This document shows positions 43,001 to 55,503 of a stretch of DNA of 64,000 nt, piece after piece. Made by a program: the position numbers and the translations under genes. The notes below the pieces were generated by a model. It made no database searches, had not been told where the DNA came from, and was given only the letters and a program-made list of their open reading frames with translations. The stretch is from Chrysomallon squamiferum (taxonomy: Eukaryota > Mollusca > Gastropoda > Neomphalida > Peltospiridae). How positions within the stretch are numbered: the first letter of the stretch is position 1; every line of letters starts with the position of its first letter. Location: the NCBI GenBank assembly GCA_012295275.1, contig CM022671.1, forward strand, positions 19,232,956 through 19,296,955. Reading direction: 5' to 3'.

Positions 43001-45910
43001 GTATCCATGATTTTTCTTCACATTCTTGAATATTTCTGAAAATCATATAAAGCATTTGTCTAAAATTATGGAAATATATCTAATTGTGGATTATAAATAC
43101 TCACAATGATTGGGGAATAACTATTTTAAGAGAGACCCTCCCTCAAACAAAAAAACAAAAAAGAAAACAAGTATAAAAAAGAATAAAAATGCTCTTTGAA
43201 ATAAAAGATATAAACATAATTTGTGTTGTTACATGTGTTTGGCAGTGTGCAAATTATTTCAAACACACACAAAACAAAAAACAAACATCAGAACACTGGG
43301 GATCATGAAATTTAAAAACACATTCTCTCCATAATAGTGAAACAACAGCTTTTGTAAAAATATTCACTGATGTGAAAAACAGAATTAGTTTCTCCACCAA
43401 AACTAATTTATCACAACTGTTGTATCTCTATGATACAGTTGCTGCTGATAACACTATGCATCAAAATAGTGTAAACAAAAAATTGCATGATCCCTAAATA
43501 AGATTTTTCATTATGTGTTACGTATCTGAAGCTTTCATTATCTAATTGTTTGATGGATGTGTTGATCAAATCAAAATATCTGTACTACACCTTACACTGC
43601 AGAAAAGAACTATTCAGAACAAAAACAAAATCAATTAAAACAGGCTAACTACCAATAATATAATTATAACTAACATCATGCATTGAAAAAGGCTCAACAT
43701 AAAATTTAAAGATTTCTCAAGATTATCTTTTTTTTAATATTTCAGATTGTGATAAAATTATGCATATCTAAAATCATTTGATGAACAATTTGATATCTGT
43801 TAAATAATAACTTTTCAATTTTACATAAAACAAAATAACTATTATTTGATAATCTGAGAAAAATGTTTAAAATTTACATGGCCTTATAAATGAAAGAAGA
43901 AAACATACGATAGCACTTAGATCAATACTGTGACATATTCGCAATAGCACTGTCTTTTTTGAGCACATCATTTGCATACAAAACAAAATTTATAAAATAA
44001 AAATAAATAGAAACACCACAACAAAAATATTATGACAAGTTTAAAAAGGCTAATACACATTTTGTTTTTTCAGAATATATCTCTATAAAAAGCTACACAA
44101 CTACATGCACCAATGGGATAACAATAAATAAAATAATTTCTTATAAAATCATTCATAACAGATTATAAATAATTTTATTAAATGCTTTTTAAAATATGCA
44201 TATATTTCTTTTATGATATATATTTATATATGGCAGTGATTATAAGCTTGCAAAAACATATCTACAGAATATCCTTGCAGAATGCACAAAATTTTATTCT
44301 GTATTACAAGAATCCACTAAAATAAAATTTTAAAAAAAGAAACCCCAAAGACTGAAAATAATTACAATCAAATCCCTATCATAATTTATAGCATTGGTGA
44401 TACATTGTGTTAAATATCTAATATATATTCTTAACAGAAAATCCAGTTTTTAACTATACTTAATTAAAGACATTTATCATCATAATGCAGTTACTTTAGG
44501 AAATATTCAGTGCCAGAAATTCTGAGCTTATCCTATCAATCTCCAGAGTACATTTTATATATAATAACATTGTTTCGCAATTTTAAACATTTTTTTTACT
44601 TCTTTAAATTATCTAAATAACTAACTACTTCAAAAGAGTGAAGAAAAAAATAATCTACATTAAGTTTTCTCTGTCTTTCCTTCTTTAAATTTTGTATTCA
44701 GTTATCATACTTACGGCCAATATAATCAAAATAATGAATATTATATTTCTTTGAGAGCTACTGAATAACCAGCTGATTTTAAATACAATAACACGATAAT
44801 ACTGCAACTCAGTACCTTCAGGGCAGGATCAACCTTCCTCACTAACTCATTTATTTTTCATTCCAACCAATGCCAAGACTGCTGTGACATAACTTTCATT
44901 TATTCACAACTATCAATTAGCTGTGTTGAAACATTGAAAAAAAAAAAATTAATAATATAAACAAAAAGATTTCTTTTTAATTATCTAAATATTTTGTGAT
45001 AAATGCACAACCAGGGATGTAATTAGATGAAAAATTTTGAATTAGGAAATGCATTTCAGGAAGATAAAAACCATAACAGTTCAATAAAGGATAAGATTTA
45101 AATTTCCAGCACTGAAACATTGCCTATATCCAGTAAATGTAAATTATTTCAAACTTTAAGAAAATGTTATTTTTTTTAGCAAAATATTTTGATTGTTTTT
45201 TGTTTTTTTTACTAAGTATTATATAATCTGTGTATGTATAATAACATGTATATTGACTATTATTGTTTACAATGAAATCTATATATTAAAAATACAGAAG
45301 TGGGATGATGGTTCTTTTTAAAAAAAGTTAAAAAAGAGAAAAAAGAGAACAAATTATCATGCATATAAATAATAGTTAATATCAAAATTCTTGTATAAAA
45401 ATATATCTCCAGTCACAGACATCCTGGTTTTTAAGACTTTGCATATTAAGAACACAATGGCAGTGTTTGCGAGTGAGATCATATGGTTTGATGTAGTTCT
45501 TCACCCTAAAAATACAAAATATATTAAGTTAGCGACTGCTTCGTTAATAGAGCATAAGTATTACATTTTAGTTGTAATTAATGGTGTACATAATCATACA
45601 TGCACACAAACACACATACACATAGTTGATTACACTTTGTTTACAGAATCTGTCATTTATATGCATTTTCTGATGCTGCACCCTATCTTCTGCTATCATA
45701 ACAGTACAAAATGTGTCTGTGTGCATGCATTTATATATATATATATATATATATGATAGGTGTGTGTGTATGGCTCCATAAAAATTTAGCTTCAGGAACT
45801 TCTTGTTTTACTTTTTGGGTTAAACAGAAACCAAACACAATACCCACAATTTAATCATTTTATATAGCCAATATTAATATGAAGATAAAAGTTTACTTTT
45901 TAAATAAATA
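40021..45910. other. 5.9 kb convergent spacer between POT1 and HBP1, no gene seen
   Basis: A/T-rich throughout with no ORF of coding character on either strand. Part will be 3' UTR of the flanking genes; an ATTAAA lies at 40035, 15 bp past the POT1 stop. Short tracts include AAT at 42285-42304 and TA at 45733-45753. A stretch at 42590-42720 is less A/T-rich and could be conserved 3' UTR of HBP1, which is inference only. Confidence 0.6.
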
Positions 45911-48308
45911 TTATTTCTTCCTCTTCCAGCAGTCAGGTGAGGTTTGAATAGTCTTCAAAGCCAACTTTTCAGCTTCCTTTTGGAAAAATTCTTTCTTTTT
46001 TAAATCCAGTCGTTTCCATTCTTCACCTAACATCACACTTATCTCCCTGCAATATAATAATTTGAAAGTTATCTATCAAGCATAAATTTCAAGAAAAAGC
46101 CCAATAATAATGGAAGTTTTTAAATAAAATCTCTGTGGAACATTCATACATGTGAGTGTTTATCTAGACAGCAAAATATCGTTATTAATTACAAAATAAA
46201 ATATCCTTTACCTATTGTCTCTGCCTGGGAACTTCTTTGTATATTCTAAACGATACTGTTTTGCAAATAACATGAAAGCATTCATTGGTCGTTTGGTCTG
46301 TTTTGCTTTCTTGGTGGTATCAGCCTCTGTCTGTTGACCCATGGGTGGTGAGAAACGCTCTTGGCACTGTCTTTTATGCTTGAAGTTTGAAATAACAGAT
46401 ACATTTTAAATATTTTTATATCAGTTAAAACTAATGTATAAAAATTACATAATTGTTTAGCTTTAATGAAACTAAAATGTGAGTGTTCAGTTATTTTTAA
46501 ATATTATTCATGAAAAGATTAAAATTAAGAACAATACATAAAGGATGCCTATTAAAAAAATATATTAAACAGAATACTTATAAAAATTTACCTGGGCCAT
46601 GGAACATAGTGTACTTGCAGCAGAAGAATCCTGTGAATTGAGTTGTACTCTAAAAGAAATTCAAGTTCTTTTTTAATCACTTATTTATCAAATTCTATAT
46701 CAACATAGTAATACTTCAAGAACCACAATCTGTAATTGCTATTTTCTATGCAGTAAGAAAGAAGGTTATATTATTTAAGACTAATTTCACTTTGGTGTAT
46801 TTTTATACAGATGAAATACATACCAATATTTTTTAAAACTGCAACTACAAATTTTTTCTGTTACAAACATGAAATATTTGTAAAAAACTAGTCCATGAGA
46901 CTATTATGTACTGTTAATTCCACCACTACGTTATTCAGCTTGAAAACCAACTACAATTTACATCTTTTGTGTAGAAATCACAGGTACTGCATAGTTAAAA
47001 AACATAATCTACATTAAAAAAGTAAATAAATAAATAAAAAATAAAAAATAAATAAATAACAAAATAAAATAAAAACATTATTTTACCCATTTGTGTTATC
47101 TGATTTCTCATAAACATTAGTGAAAGAAACATCTGGGTGGAATGGAGACAGACAGATATCATGTTTTTCAAGTTTTCTGGATGAAATTCCATACAGTTTC
47201 TCTGTTTGATGAGGACAGCATGAAGACCAGCCTAAATGTATTATTACAATCATTATAGCCCATACTAGCATCAGTCATTCTCAAGAAAGCATAATGTTTT
47301 ATATACAGACACACACACACTCTTCTTTCCAATGATTATTATAAAATTAACATAAAAGATTTTAAATGGAGTTTGATAACTGCAGATTCTAAATTATTTC
47401 AATGATACTACTAGCATTACTAATAAAAAAACCCATTTCAAAACTTCCACTGATGTGGGTAATGCTTTCACACATCAAGTTATGTAAATATCAAAACACT
47501 GAAAATATGTATTATTAATGTTTCTGGTTATGGGTCTTTTTATCTGTCCTGCAGAATACTGATATATTTTATTTATAATTTAATAAATACTAACAAGAAC
47601 TATAATAATACCTTTATTTTTGACAAAGAAAGGATGATTCTGTGGACACTGAGCTAGGATATGGAAAAATTTCTCTTTTCCAGCAGTAACAGTGAAATAC
47701 AAGTCAACTGACTTCCCATCAGAGTCACACTCCATTCGGTCCAGCACAAATGGAGCAGGTTTCCTTCTAAATGAACAGTTTTAAAAATTATAACTGTTTT
47801 GAAATGGTTCTATATTTAACAATAAATAATTAACAATTATTAAATAATTAGGATACATTAACTAAACAAATACAAAATAAATAAATAATAATAAAACCAT
47901 AAACATTATTTTTGTACTTAAGCTTATTACCTCTGCCATCTCCCTAACTTTTTATTTTATTTAATTTAGATTATATTATATCAGATAATAAAATAACATG
48001 CACAAACAAGCAACATCCCCCCCCCGCAAATGTATTCAGAAAAGGTGTGAAAAGGAACACTATTCTCTTCATATTTTTATATCAGGAACAGAACCAATGT
48101 TAGATCTCTTACAAAATATGTCCAATGGAATGTTCAGCACTGTTTGAAGAGTCTGTGTTCACACTGGATAGATTTCTCTGCTCAGCCAACTCTTCAGCAG
48201 TTTGCCAGTCACAGTCAGGCCATGATAAAACTTTGATGAATGATCCTTTGAAGAAAAGAATTAAATTTAGTATTAACAAAGGAGAAGTGAATGTGAAACA
48301 GAACCCCC

Positions 48309-48379
<71 letters not shown>

Positions 48380-51300
48380 TCACACACACACAAAAAAAAC
48401 AAGACAAAAGATAAATATAAAACTGATTTACTCAGAAAAATGTTGAAAGTTAAAGAAAGTAGATACAGTAATATTTTGGGCCACAATTAGTTGTTATATA
48501 ACAAAAAGAGAAGACACTAATAAACAAAGAAATACACGCTCTGAAACCTGTGGCTAAATTACCATTTGTATGATAATGAACATATATTAGAGACAAAAAG
48601 ATTGTACCTCTCATGAAACACTGCCAAACTGCAGTGGACAATGGATGTGACCATGCCATGTTGCCTACATCAAAGTCTTTAGGTGAAGATGGAAATGGAA
48701 ATGAAGATGTTACTCTCATGTCACTTTCTACTGAATATCTGAAAATAATGACACCGACTCATTTTCAGAATATTAAAAAAGGACTTCATTGAGAGGAAAC
48801 ACTGAGAATTCAGATACCTGTGTGTATATATATATAAAACATATAATTTAAATAAACTCTTAAATGTACAAAGATAGTGTTTGTAAATTTTAAGTATTTG
48901 TATTTAAATACTTATTATGCCCATACCTTGATCTCTCCTGTGATGCCGATGATAACAGAAAAGTATGAAAAAAAAAATGACTATCTAAATAGATGAAAGT
49001 GTGAGAATGGTAGAGCAAGATATTAATGCTTGTCTACAAGTCAAGTAGACCATTCCAAATAGCTAGTTCTTCCTCATGACTGTTTAACAGAAGCTATCTA
49101 ATTAAAATATTTGTACCTGGGTCTTTCCCAAGAAGGTGATCCCGACTGTAACAATGGACTCTGTGGACCAGTTGCTATATCAGCCAGCTGATGAAGTTTC
49201 TCCATATTACCTCCAGTTTCTGGCAGGACTAGATCTGTGGATGCTACGGTCAAAATAATTACAGTAAACACTTTTATAAATAAATACTTAAAACATAATT
49301 ATATACAAATCCTAAACACAAACATACACATACACACACACTGTCTACATTTAAAAAGCAACTTCATCAGTTTCTATAATGAAATTTTGTAAAATAAAAT
49401 TTACTAACAGTATTATTAAATGTTAAAAGATCGAAATAATATATGTAAAACTTACCATCGATAAAACATTTTTATTTTTGTTACTAGAATTTATATTAAG
49501 TATTGGACTGTACTTTTAGACCTTTAATATAATAACAGTGAACCCTTCCATATTCTCTCTTTTGTTTCTTTTTCTTTTTATTTCTTTTAATTTTTAAAGC
49601 AGATATAAAGTTATCAAACACTGATGATATATATCTGATATGGGTTTACCTATAAAAGGTTTAGAGCTTAGAATTTCTCAATTGTTTGTGGTTGATTTTT
49701 GTATTACAAAAAGTCTATTTTAAACAGGTTGAAATAATAACTGAGAAAATAACAATAACATTAACACCTCACAAAACAACAACATTAAAAAAGGAATAAT
49801 ATAAAAAGCAACAAAAATGAAATACAAAACCTGATTTGTGTTGTTTTTCTAACTGGTTGTCAGTGAATTCCTCACATCTTGTTTTTGATTTGTGATACCT
49901 CAAACCATTAGAACTAAAAATAAAAATGGGATGAAAAATGTATATCAACATCTTACTACAGTACTCGTATATATATGTATATGTATATGAATATGTATGT
50001 ATAAAAAAACAGGGAAAAAAAAGTATATTTATTAGAAGTCTGTTTTAATATTTTTATTCCATTTCTAGTGCTCTCTGACTAGCATCAACAGCAAACACAC
50101 TGGTACTTTGACTTATGAGTGCACCAACTTATGAGTTTTCTGAATTATAAGACAGCTTCAGATATGCCGCTGTTAGTTGGTGCAACAAACAACACTACAT
50201 CCAGCCTGCATCTCATACATTTACTTCATGTGGTTACCTTGCCTTTGAAGCATCTCTGTTGTGTTGTGTTCGAGTTTTGTGCAGTATTTTGAGAAATTTT
50301 TGTTTTCTGACCATGGATCCTAAGAATGTGAGTGCAAAGGACAGTGCTGAGAAGAAGAAGTGGATGATGTCCATTGAATTTAGTATAAAATCACAGAAAA
50401 ATATGAACAAGGTGTGCATGTAGTCAACTTGGCTAGGCAGTATGAGTGTAGTACTTGTATGATATGTACCAAACTGAAGCAGAAGAAGTTAATAAAGGCT
50501 GTAACTCCAGCCAGAGGTGTTAAAATAATTTGTCTGATCTCCAAGATAAATACTTTTTACAAAACCAATTTATTTCTTTACATTCTCTTTTATTTTGTTT
50601 TTTTAACAATATCTGTCATTTATAAATACATTTTTCTTATTTAAAAACATGTTACAAAAAAATGGGGTTGTTTTAGGGGGCTGGAATGGATTAATGGTAT
50701 TTCAGTTAATTTCAGCTGGGAAAATTGATTTGATATACAAGCAAAATGAGTTATGAGCTCAGTCATGGAACGAATTAAACTCCTAAGTCAAGGTACCACT
50801 GTATTTCATAGCCATTCATTAGGAACATAAATGTATTGAAATCTAATTAAGCTAATATTCATTCATCTGTTTTCTGCTGATAACCATAAATACAGATTTA
50901 AGTCCAAAATATTTTTTATTTTGATATTTCCAGATCTTAAACATAGTTTACTAAACATAAATGAGAAAAAACTTAAACAGTGATGAGTTAAAAACAAAAT
51001 TTATATAAATAATATCCAGTTACAAACTAGAACTAATTTAGTAATATGCAAATATTAAAGCAAATAAATAATGTATCTTTTGTTGTTACCTGCATTGTAA
51101 ATAGCAATAAACCAACCTTTTAAATGATTTTTTGCATTTCGAACACTGAAAAGGTTTGTCACTGATACTATGAGTTTGGACATGGTAACGCAGTCCTGGA
51201 GAACTGGTGAAAGTTTTCTGACAGCCATCAAATGGACATGATCTTATCTTGTGGTTACTGTCTCCTTGTGTTTTCAGGAATTCCTGCATTCGAGATGTCT

Positions 51301-52296
51301 TGATGTGGGGCCGCTTACCTTCCACTCCATGCTGTTAAACAGTGAATTACAATTTATAAATGATTTGCATGTTATTTTAAGTCTGGAAATGAAATAAAAA
51401 AAAATAAAAAATAAAATAAACTAATTTTTATTAACAGACACACACACACACAATCAATTACTGAATGACATATAATTATAAAAATACTGACAACGAACAA
51501 TTCAGTTTGTTTTTAAGATTATCCATATAAAATAATAAAAATTTTAATATAATCTTAACAGCTGAATGACATTAAAATAATAAATATTTATTGAAGCCTA
51601 ATAAGAAAAACAGATATTAATATAACAACTGTTACATCAGACCCACCCATGCATAGACCTGAATTCATTTCACTATCTGGCTTAATACTTTATACTGATG
51701 TCTGAATTCTGATATAATTCTGTTTCTACTATTCACACAGAATAAATGAAATGCTTTAATCCAATATAAAAACTTTAAAAATTGTAAGTAATTATTTCTA
51801 TGCATTTTCACTTTTTTTCTTTATTTAATGATTTTATTTTACATACACATTTTTTATGCGTAAAAATAATAAATATTTATTGAACTCTGAAAAGAGTAAC
51901 AGATATTGATACTGCAACTGTTACATCAGTCCAGTTCATGCACAGATCTGAATTCATCTCATTTCATATATGACTATGTGGCTTAATACTTTATACTGCT
52001 GTCTGAAATCTGATGTAATTCTGTCTCTACTATTTACACAAAATAATCAGAAATGTCATACTGATACAAAACTTTAAAAATTGTAAGTAATGTTTTTTTT
52101 AATGTATTTAATTAATATATTTCAATGAATATAAATTATTTATATGTTAAAAGATTGTTATCATTTTTATAAACTATTTATGTTAAGGAAGGAGTATAAT
52201 TTGATTGTTATAATTTTTTTTTTAATTTGTAAATATTATTATGTAAATAATTATAAAGCAATTGATTATATACCATTAATTACAAAATGAAAGTCT

Positions 52297-52353
<57 letters not shown>

Positions 52354-55298
52354 TTACATAGGTTTCACAAAAGCATATGTTGCAGGCATGTATAATAATT
52401 AAGTTCATTGTTATGCCATGGTTCAAACATATCTATTGTTGCAAGAAGTGTTAAAGAGAAAACTGTGTGTTTGTTTGTGTGCCCACATACATGTGTGTGA
52501 TGAATAAATTTATAAATGTATGAATGTGTGTGTTTATATATGCATATACATCCATCCACACACACAACACAATTTCAACATCATTTTCAGTTTTTATAAT
52601 TCAAGTGTATTCATTTTTTTTTTTTTTTTTATGTTATGTTTCAACTGGTGAACAATAATCTAATTAACGCAATTATCAGAAATGATTAAATTTGATTGTA
52701 TTCAGTATTATTCCATTACCAGAGTAAAGAAAATGTTTATAATCAAGCTTAAACAAGATATCTTACTATCATTAACCAATGGTAAAATATATATGTGAAA
52801 TCATAAATCTTAAACTTCGAACTAAAAGTTTGTATGAAACTAACATTACTGAATTTCAACAATTACATAAAAACAAAAACTTCAAAATGATCAGACAGTT
52901 TAATAAAAAAAAAAAAAAAAAAAAAATAATAATAATAATAATAATAATAAAAAGCAAACCCCCCCCCCAAAAAAAAAAAAAACCAACAGAATAGTGATTC
53001 TGATATTCACAACTTTGAAAGTTGATATAAACATTATTATATATTTAGACCTTTTGGTTTTTAAGCAATAAATGTCACACAGAAAGATGGCAAATCCATA
53101 AATATTAAAATATTCTGGAACATTGAATTAGAATCACTACATTTATTTTGAAATAACATTCCTACCCATCATTTATAGAAAAGAGCCAGTAGGCAATTAT
53201 TTTGATCATTCTACCCTTAACTGGTGATCAGATTTTCATGTTTTCAATATATTTACCAGAGAAGCATTATAAACTTTGTTTACTAATGTTTACAAGTCCC
53301 CTATGCTTAATGGCTGAATACTACTTATTGCTACCCTGAGGGAAGAAAAAACTGAATGTAGTAATAATTTTCTATGGTGGACTGATGGGATATTTCTCAG
53401 CTTACAACAGGTTCATTGCAGATTAACTATATTGTGCATGGAAAGTACTTGAGACAGATACCAGTAAGTTTCAGTTCGTTAATTTCATTATAACTTTGTG
53501 TTTGATATTTCAAAATATACTAAAGTAGTATTACAAAATAATAATTTTTTAGACTAACATGGGAGCATCCAGTAAATTTTAAAATATGTATATAATAGTA
53601 ATTAAAGTCATAGTGACAAAATAAAAGATCATAATTTTTATGTATACAAAGTGATTAAAACAATAGACTGTTTTTCTTCTAAAACAGAAATTTATATCAT
53701 CACTAGAAATAATACAAATTTTGTTTTTTATTTTAATAATGATAAAATAAAATTAATAACTAACATAACAATATGTATCAATTTACCAAATTAGTGACCT
53801 TAACATTACAATTATGGTACCATAAAATTTCCTTTGGTTATAACTTTGCCCTTTTTCTTTCTTGATATATATTTTTTTTTTTTGAATTTTTTTTTATCTA
53901 ATTGATTAATATAAAATAACATTTGCTTTTCAAAGTTTGTAATATACATATGCATATTATATATGTGTTTGAGTAAAAATACATATATATATATACATAC
54001 ATATTTCATTTAGTATTTCACTATTATCTTCTGTTTATATCAGTTTTTCTTATCATCATGTAAATAACCTCAATACACCACAAATTGTTTTCCATGAATT
54101 ACATGTCATAATGATACATACATACACACAAGTGGACAGACAGACATACATACATATAAACCATCCAAATAATATATGTATCATTCATGAAAACAGAAAT
54201 TTCAAATTTAATCCTTTTATAAATATATATTTTTATTTAAATTTTGTTTATTGTGGTTAATAAAAATATAAAAAAAATTAATAAAAATATAAAAAAAGAT
54301 AATTATAATAATAATATATAAATAAAAATAATAAAATAAATTTAAAAAATTAAAAGATAAATAACAATACACACACAAACCAAATATATGTGTGTGTGGG
54401 TATATATATATATATAATTAAAAGATTTTTTTTTTTTTTTTTTTTAGACAGTTCATTTAAAAACGGTTAAAGTTATCATTATTTATGAAAATAATATTTT
54501 AATAAACAAACCAACTGAAAACCCTGCAGAGTTATAAAATACATTTTAAATTTTAAAGTTATTTATGATTAAATTTAAATGCCGTTAAGTATTAAAAATT
54601 GTTTAATCACTTAATAATCTTTTACGATACTCATTCCATAACTGTCCGAGTGTCTCAGTATCTGCTTGATTCAACAAGTGGCGCCGACTAATAAAATAAT
54701 ACTTTTGGCGGGTTATTCTTTTTTCTTTTCTTTTTTTAAAAACACATTTATACAGTATGCTCATTCCTGAAAAGCTATCACTACTGCTTCTACCGCAAAG
54801 TTGTCCTTAGCTAAGGTGATATGAAAATTACGCAATGTCCATCCATCAGTAGACAGTATTACTATGAACTGCATAATAGTTTTTCAAATGTTTGTTTGTA
54901 TAATTATCTTATCAGACCGTCAAGGACAATTATATCTAATGAGTATCTGTTTAAAGTGGCGATAATTGATCAATAAACACTTATTTTAACACCTGCCAGA
55001 TGTCCGATTTCAAACGGTGCTACACCGATTGTGCGTCCTACATAGCTTTAGTAAGTTGTAGACGTAGTATTTTTAGCAGGCGTAGTAAAGTTTTTTAAAT
55101 TCCCGGTTCTCTTATTACTCTTAAGTAATGATTATGACCAGAATGACAAAAGTAACGCAACTTAACTATTACTGCATAATGGGCTGCAAACGTGAAAATA
55201 ATTATGTTTCGTCATAAATCTTTGATGAAGGTGAATAAATTTGAAAAACAGCTTGTAGTAAAAAGCTAAATGAGGTTACTCACGCCAACTGACGCCAT
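45911..55298 (-). CDS. HBP1: HBP1, HMG-box transcription factor 1, with two N-terminal zinc fingers (complete, 11 exons)
   Basis: Sequence-specific repressor of cell-cycle and Wnt targets in vertebrates; nuclear. Exons in transcript order: 55298-55284, 51331-51117, 49913-49831, 49243-49117, 48738-48608, 48245-48113, 47766-47612, 47231-47087, 46649-46592, 46378-46212, 46046-45911; phase closes to 454 residues (human 514). Residues 37-59 form a finger C-x4-C-x12-H-x3-H and 68-90 a finger C-x2-C-x12-H-x5-C, which human HBP1 lacks. The HBP1-specific LADIATGPQSPLL follows, then the AXH domain (STAVWQCFMRG ... HPFFVKNKGWSS ... GHIL) and the HMG box from about 383 (KRPMNAFMLFAKQYRLEYT, PGRDNREISVMLGEEWKRL), ending PDCWKRKK. 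The five-codon first exon (MASVG) is inferred from its ATG, GTGAGT donor, matching phase and adjacent promoter-like DNA. Without it, the first in-frame Met is residue 20, still ahead of both fingers. Confidence 0.93.
48304..48373. repeat. C7 run and (TA)n microsatellite in HBP1 intron 5
   Basis: Seven C then about 31 AT units, flanked by CACA units. The Ile/Tyr ORFs across it on both strands are artefacts; the true exon 6 (48113-48245) lies just to the left. Confidence 0.97.
50099..50801 (+). mobile_element. Decayed Tigger/pogo-type DNA transposon in HBP1 intron 2
   Basis: Ends are inverted: CACTGGTACTTTGACTTATG at 50099 and the reverse complement of CAGTGGTACCTTGACTTAGG ending at 50801, the characteristic Tigger terminus; TA follows the right end. 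Inside, on the plus strand, a broken transposase N-terminus starts at about 50313 (MDPKNVSAKDSAEKKKWMM) and continues in another frame at about 50414-50530 (VVNLARQYECST, LKQKKLIKAVTPARG), the pogo helix-turn-helix region. Frameshifts, stops and a length of about 0.7 kb mean most of the transposase is deleted and the copy is dead. Tc1/mariner superfamily by these hallmarks. Confidence 0.85.
51574..52091. repeat. Diverged direct duplication of about 220 bp in HBP1 intron 1
   Basis: Copies at about 51574-51792 and 51863-52091. Both start AAAATAATAAATATTTATTG, contain CTGTTACATCAG and GGCTTAATACTTTATACTG, and end CTTTAAAAATTGTAAGTAA. They have several substitutions and indels, so this duplication is older than those in POT1. 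Confidence 0.85.
52301..52349. repeat. (CA)n microsatellite
   Basis: About 24 CA units in HBP1 intron 1. Confidence 0.98.
52902..52983. repeat. Poly-A, (AAT)n and C9 low-complexity block
   Basis: About 22 A, then AAT units, a nine-base C run and another A run, within HBP1 intron 1. Confidence 0.95.
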
Positions 55299-55467
55299 GT
55301 TCCAAGGCCGAGAGACCGTGTCCTACTTTTTTCTGATTGGTTGAAAATTATCTGGAGTTTTTCCAAATGATTTTTCTCATTGGAGCACTTTGTGCAAACA
55401 ACTACATTATTTATCGGAGGCTTTCCCGCTTGAAATCTGATCAAAATGTAAACAACAAACAACCAAA

Positions 55468-55503
55468 GGGGCGGGGTTCTGGCTTATTTTGGCGCTTGCG
55501 CAC
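55468..55503. promoter_or_regulatory. HBP1 core promoter candidate: GC box, E2F-like and NRF1-like sites
   Basis: GGGCGGGG at 55468-55476, then TTTTGGCGC (E2F-like) running into GCGCTTGCGCAC (one change from the NRF1 palindrome) at about 55487-55503. They lie about 170-205 bp upstream of the inferred HBP1 ATG in one of the few G+C-rich patches of the window. Confidence 0.5.

Noticed and set aside
45391-45756. 121-codon plus-strand ORF in the POT1-HBP1 spacer
   Set aside because: It ends in a (TA)n tract, has His/Thr runs from CACA repeats, and has no splice context or recognisable motif.
48109-48490. Two long opposing ORFs over the (TA)n tract in HBP1
   Set aside because: On the minus strand the genuine part is HBP1 exon 6; the rest of both ORFs is repeat translation.
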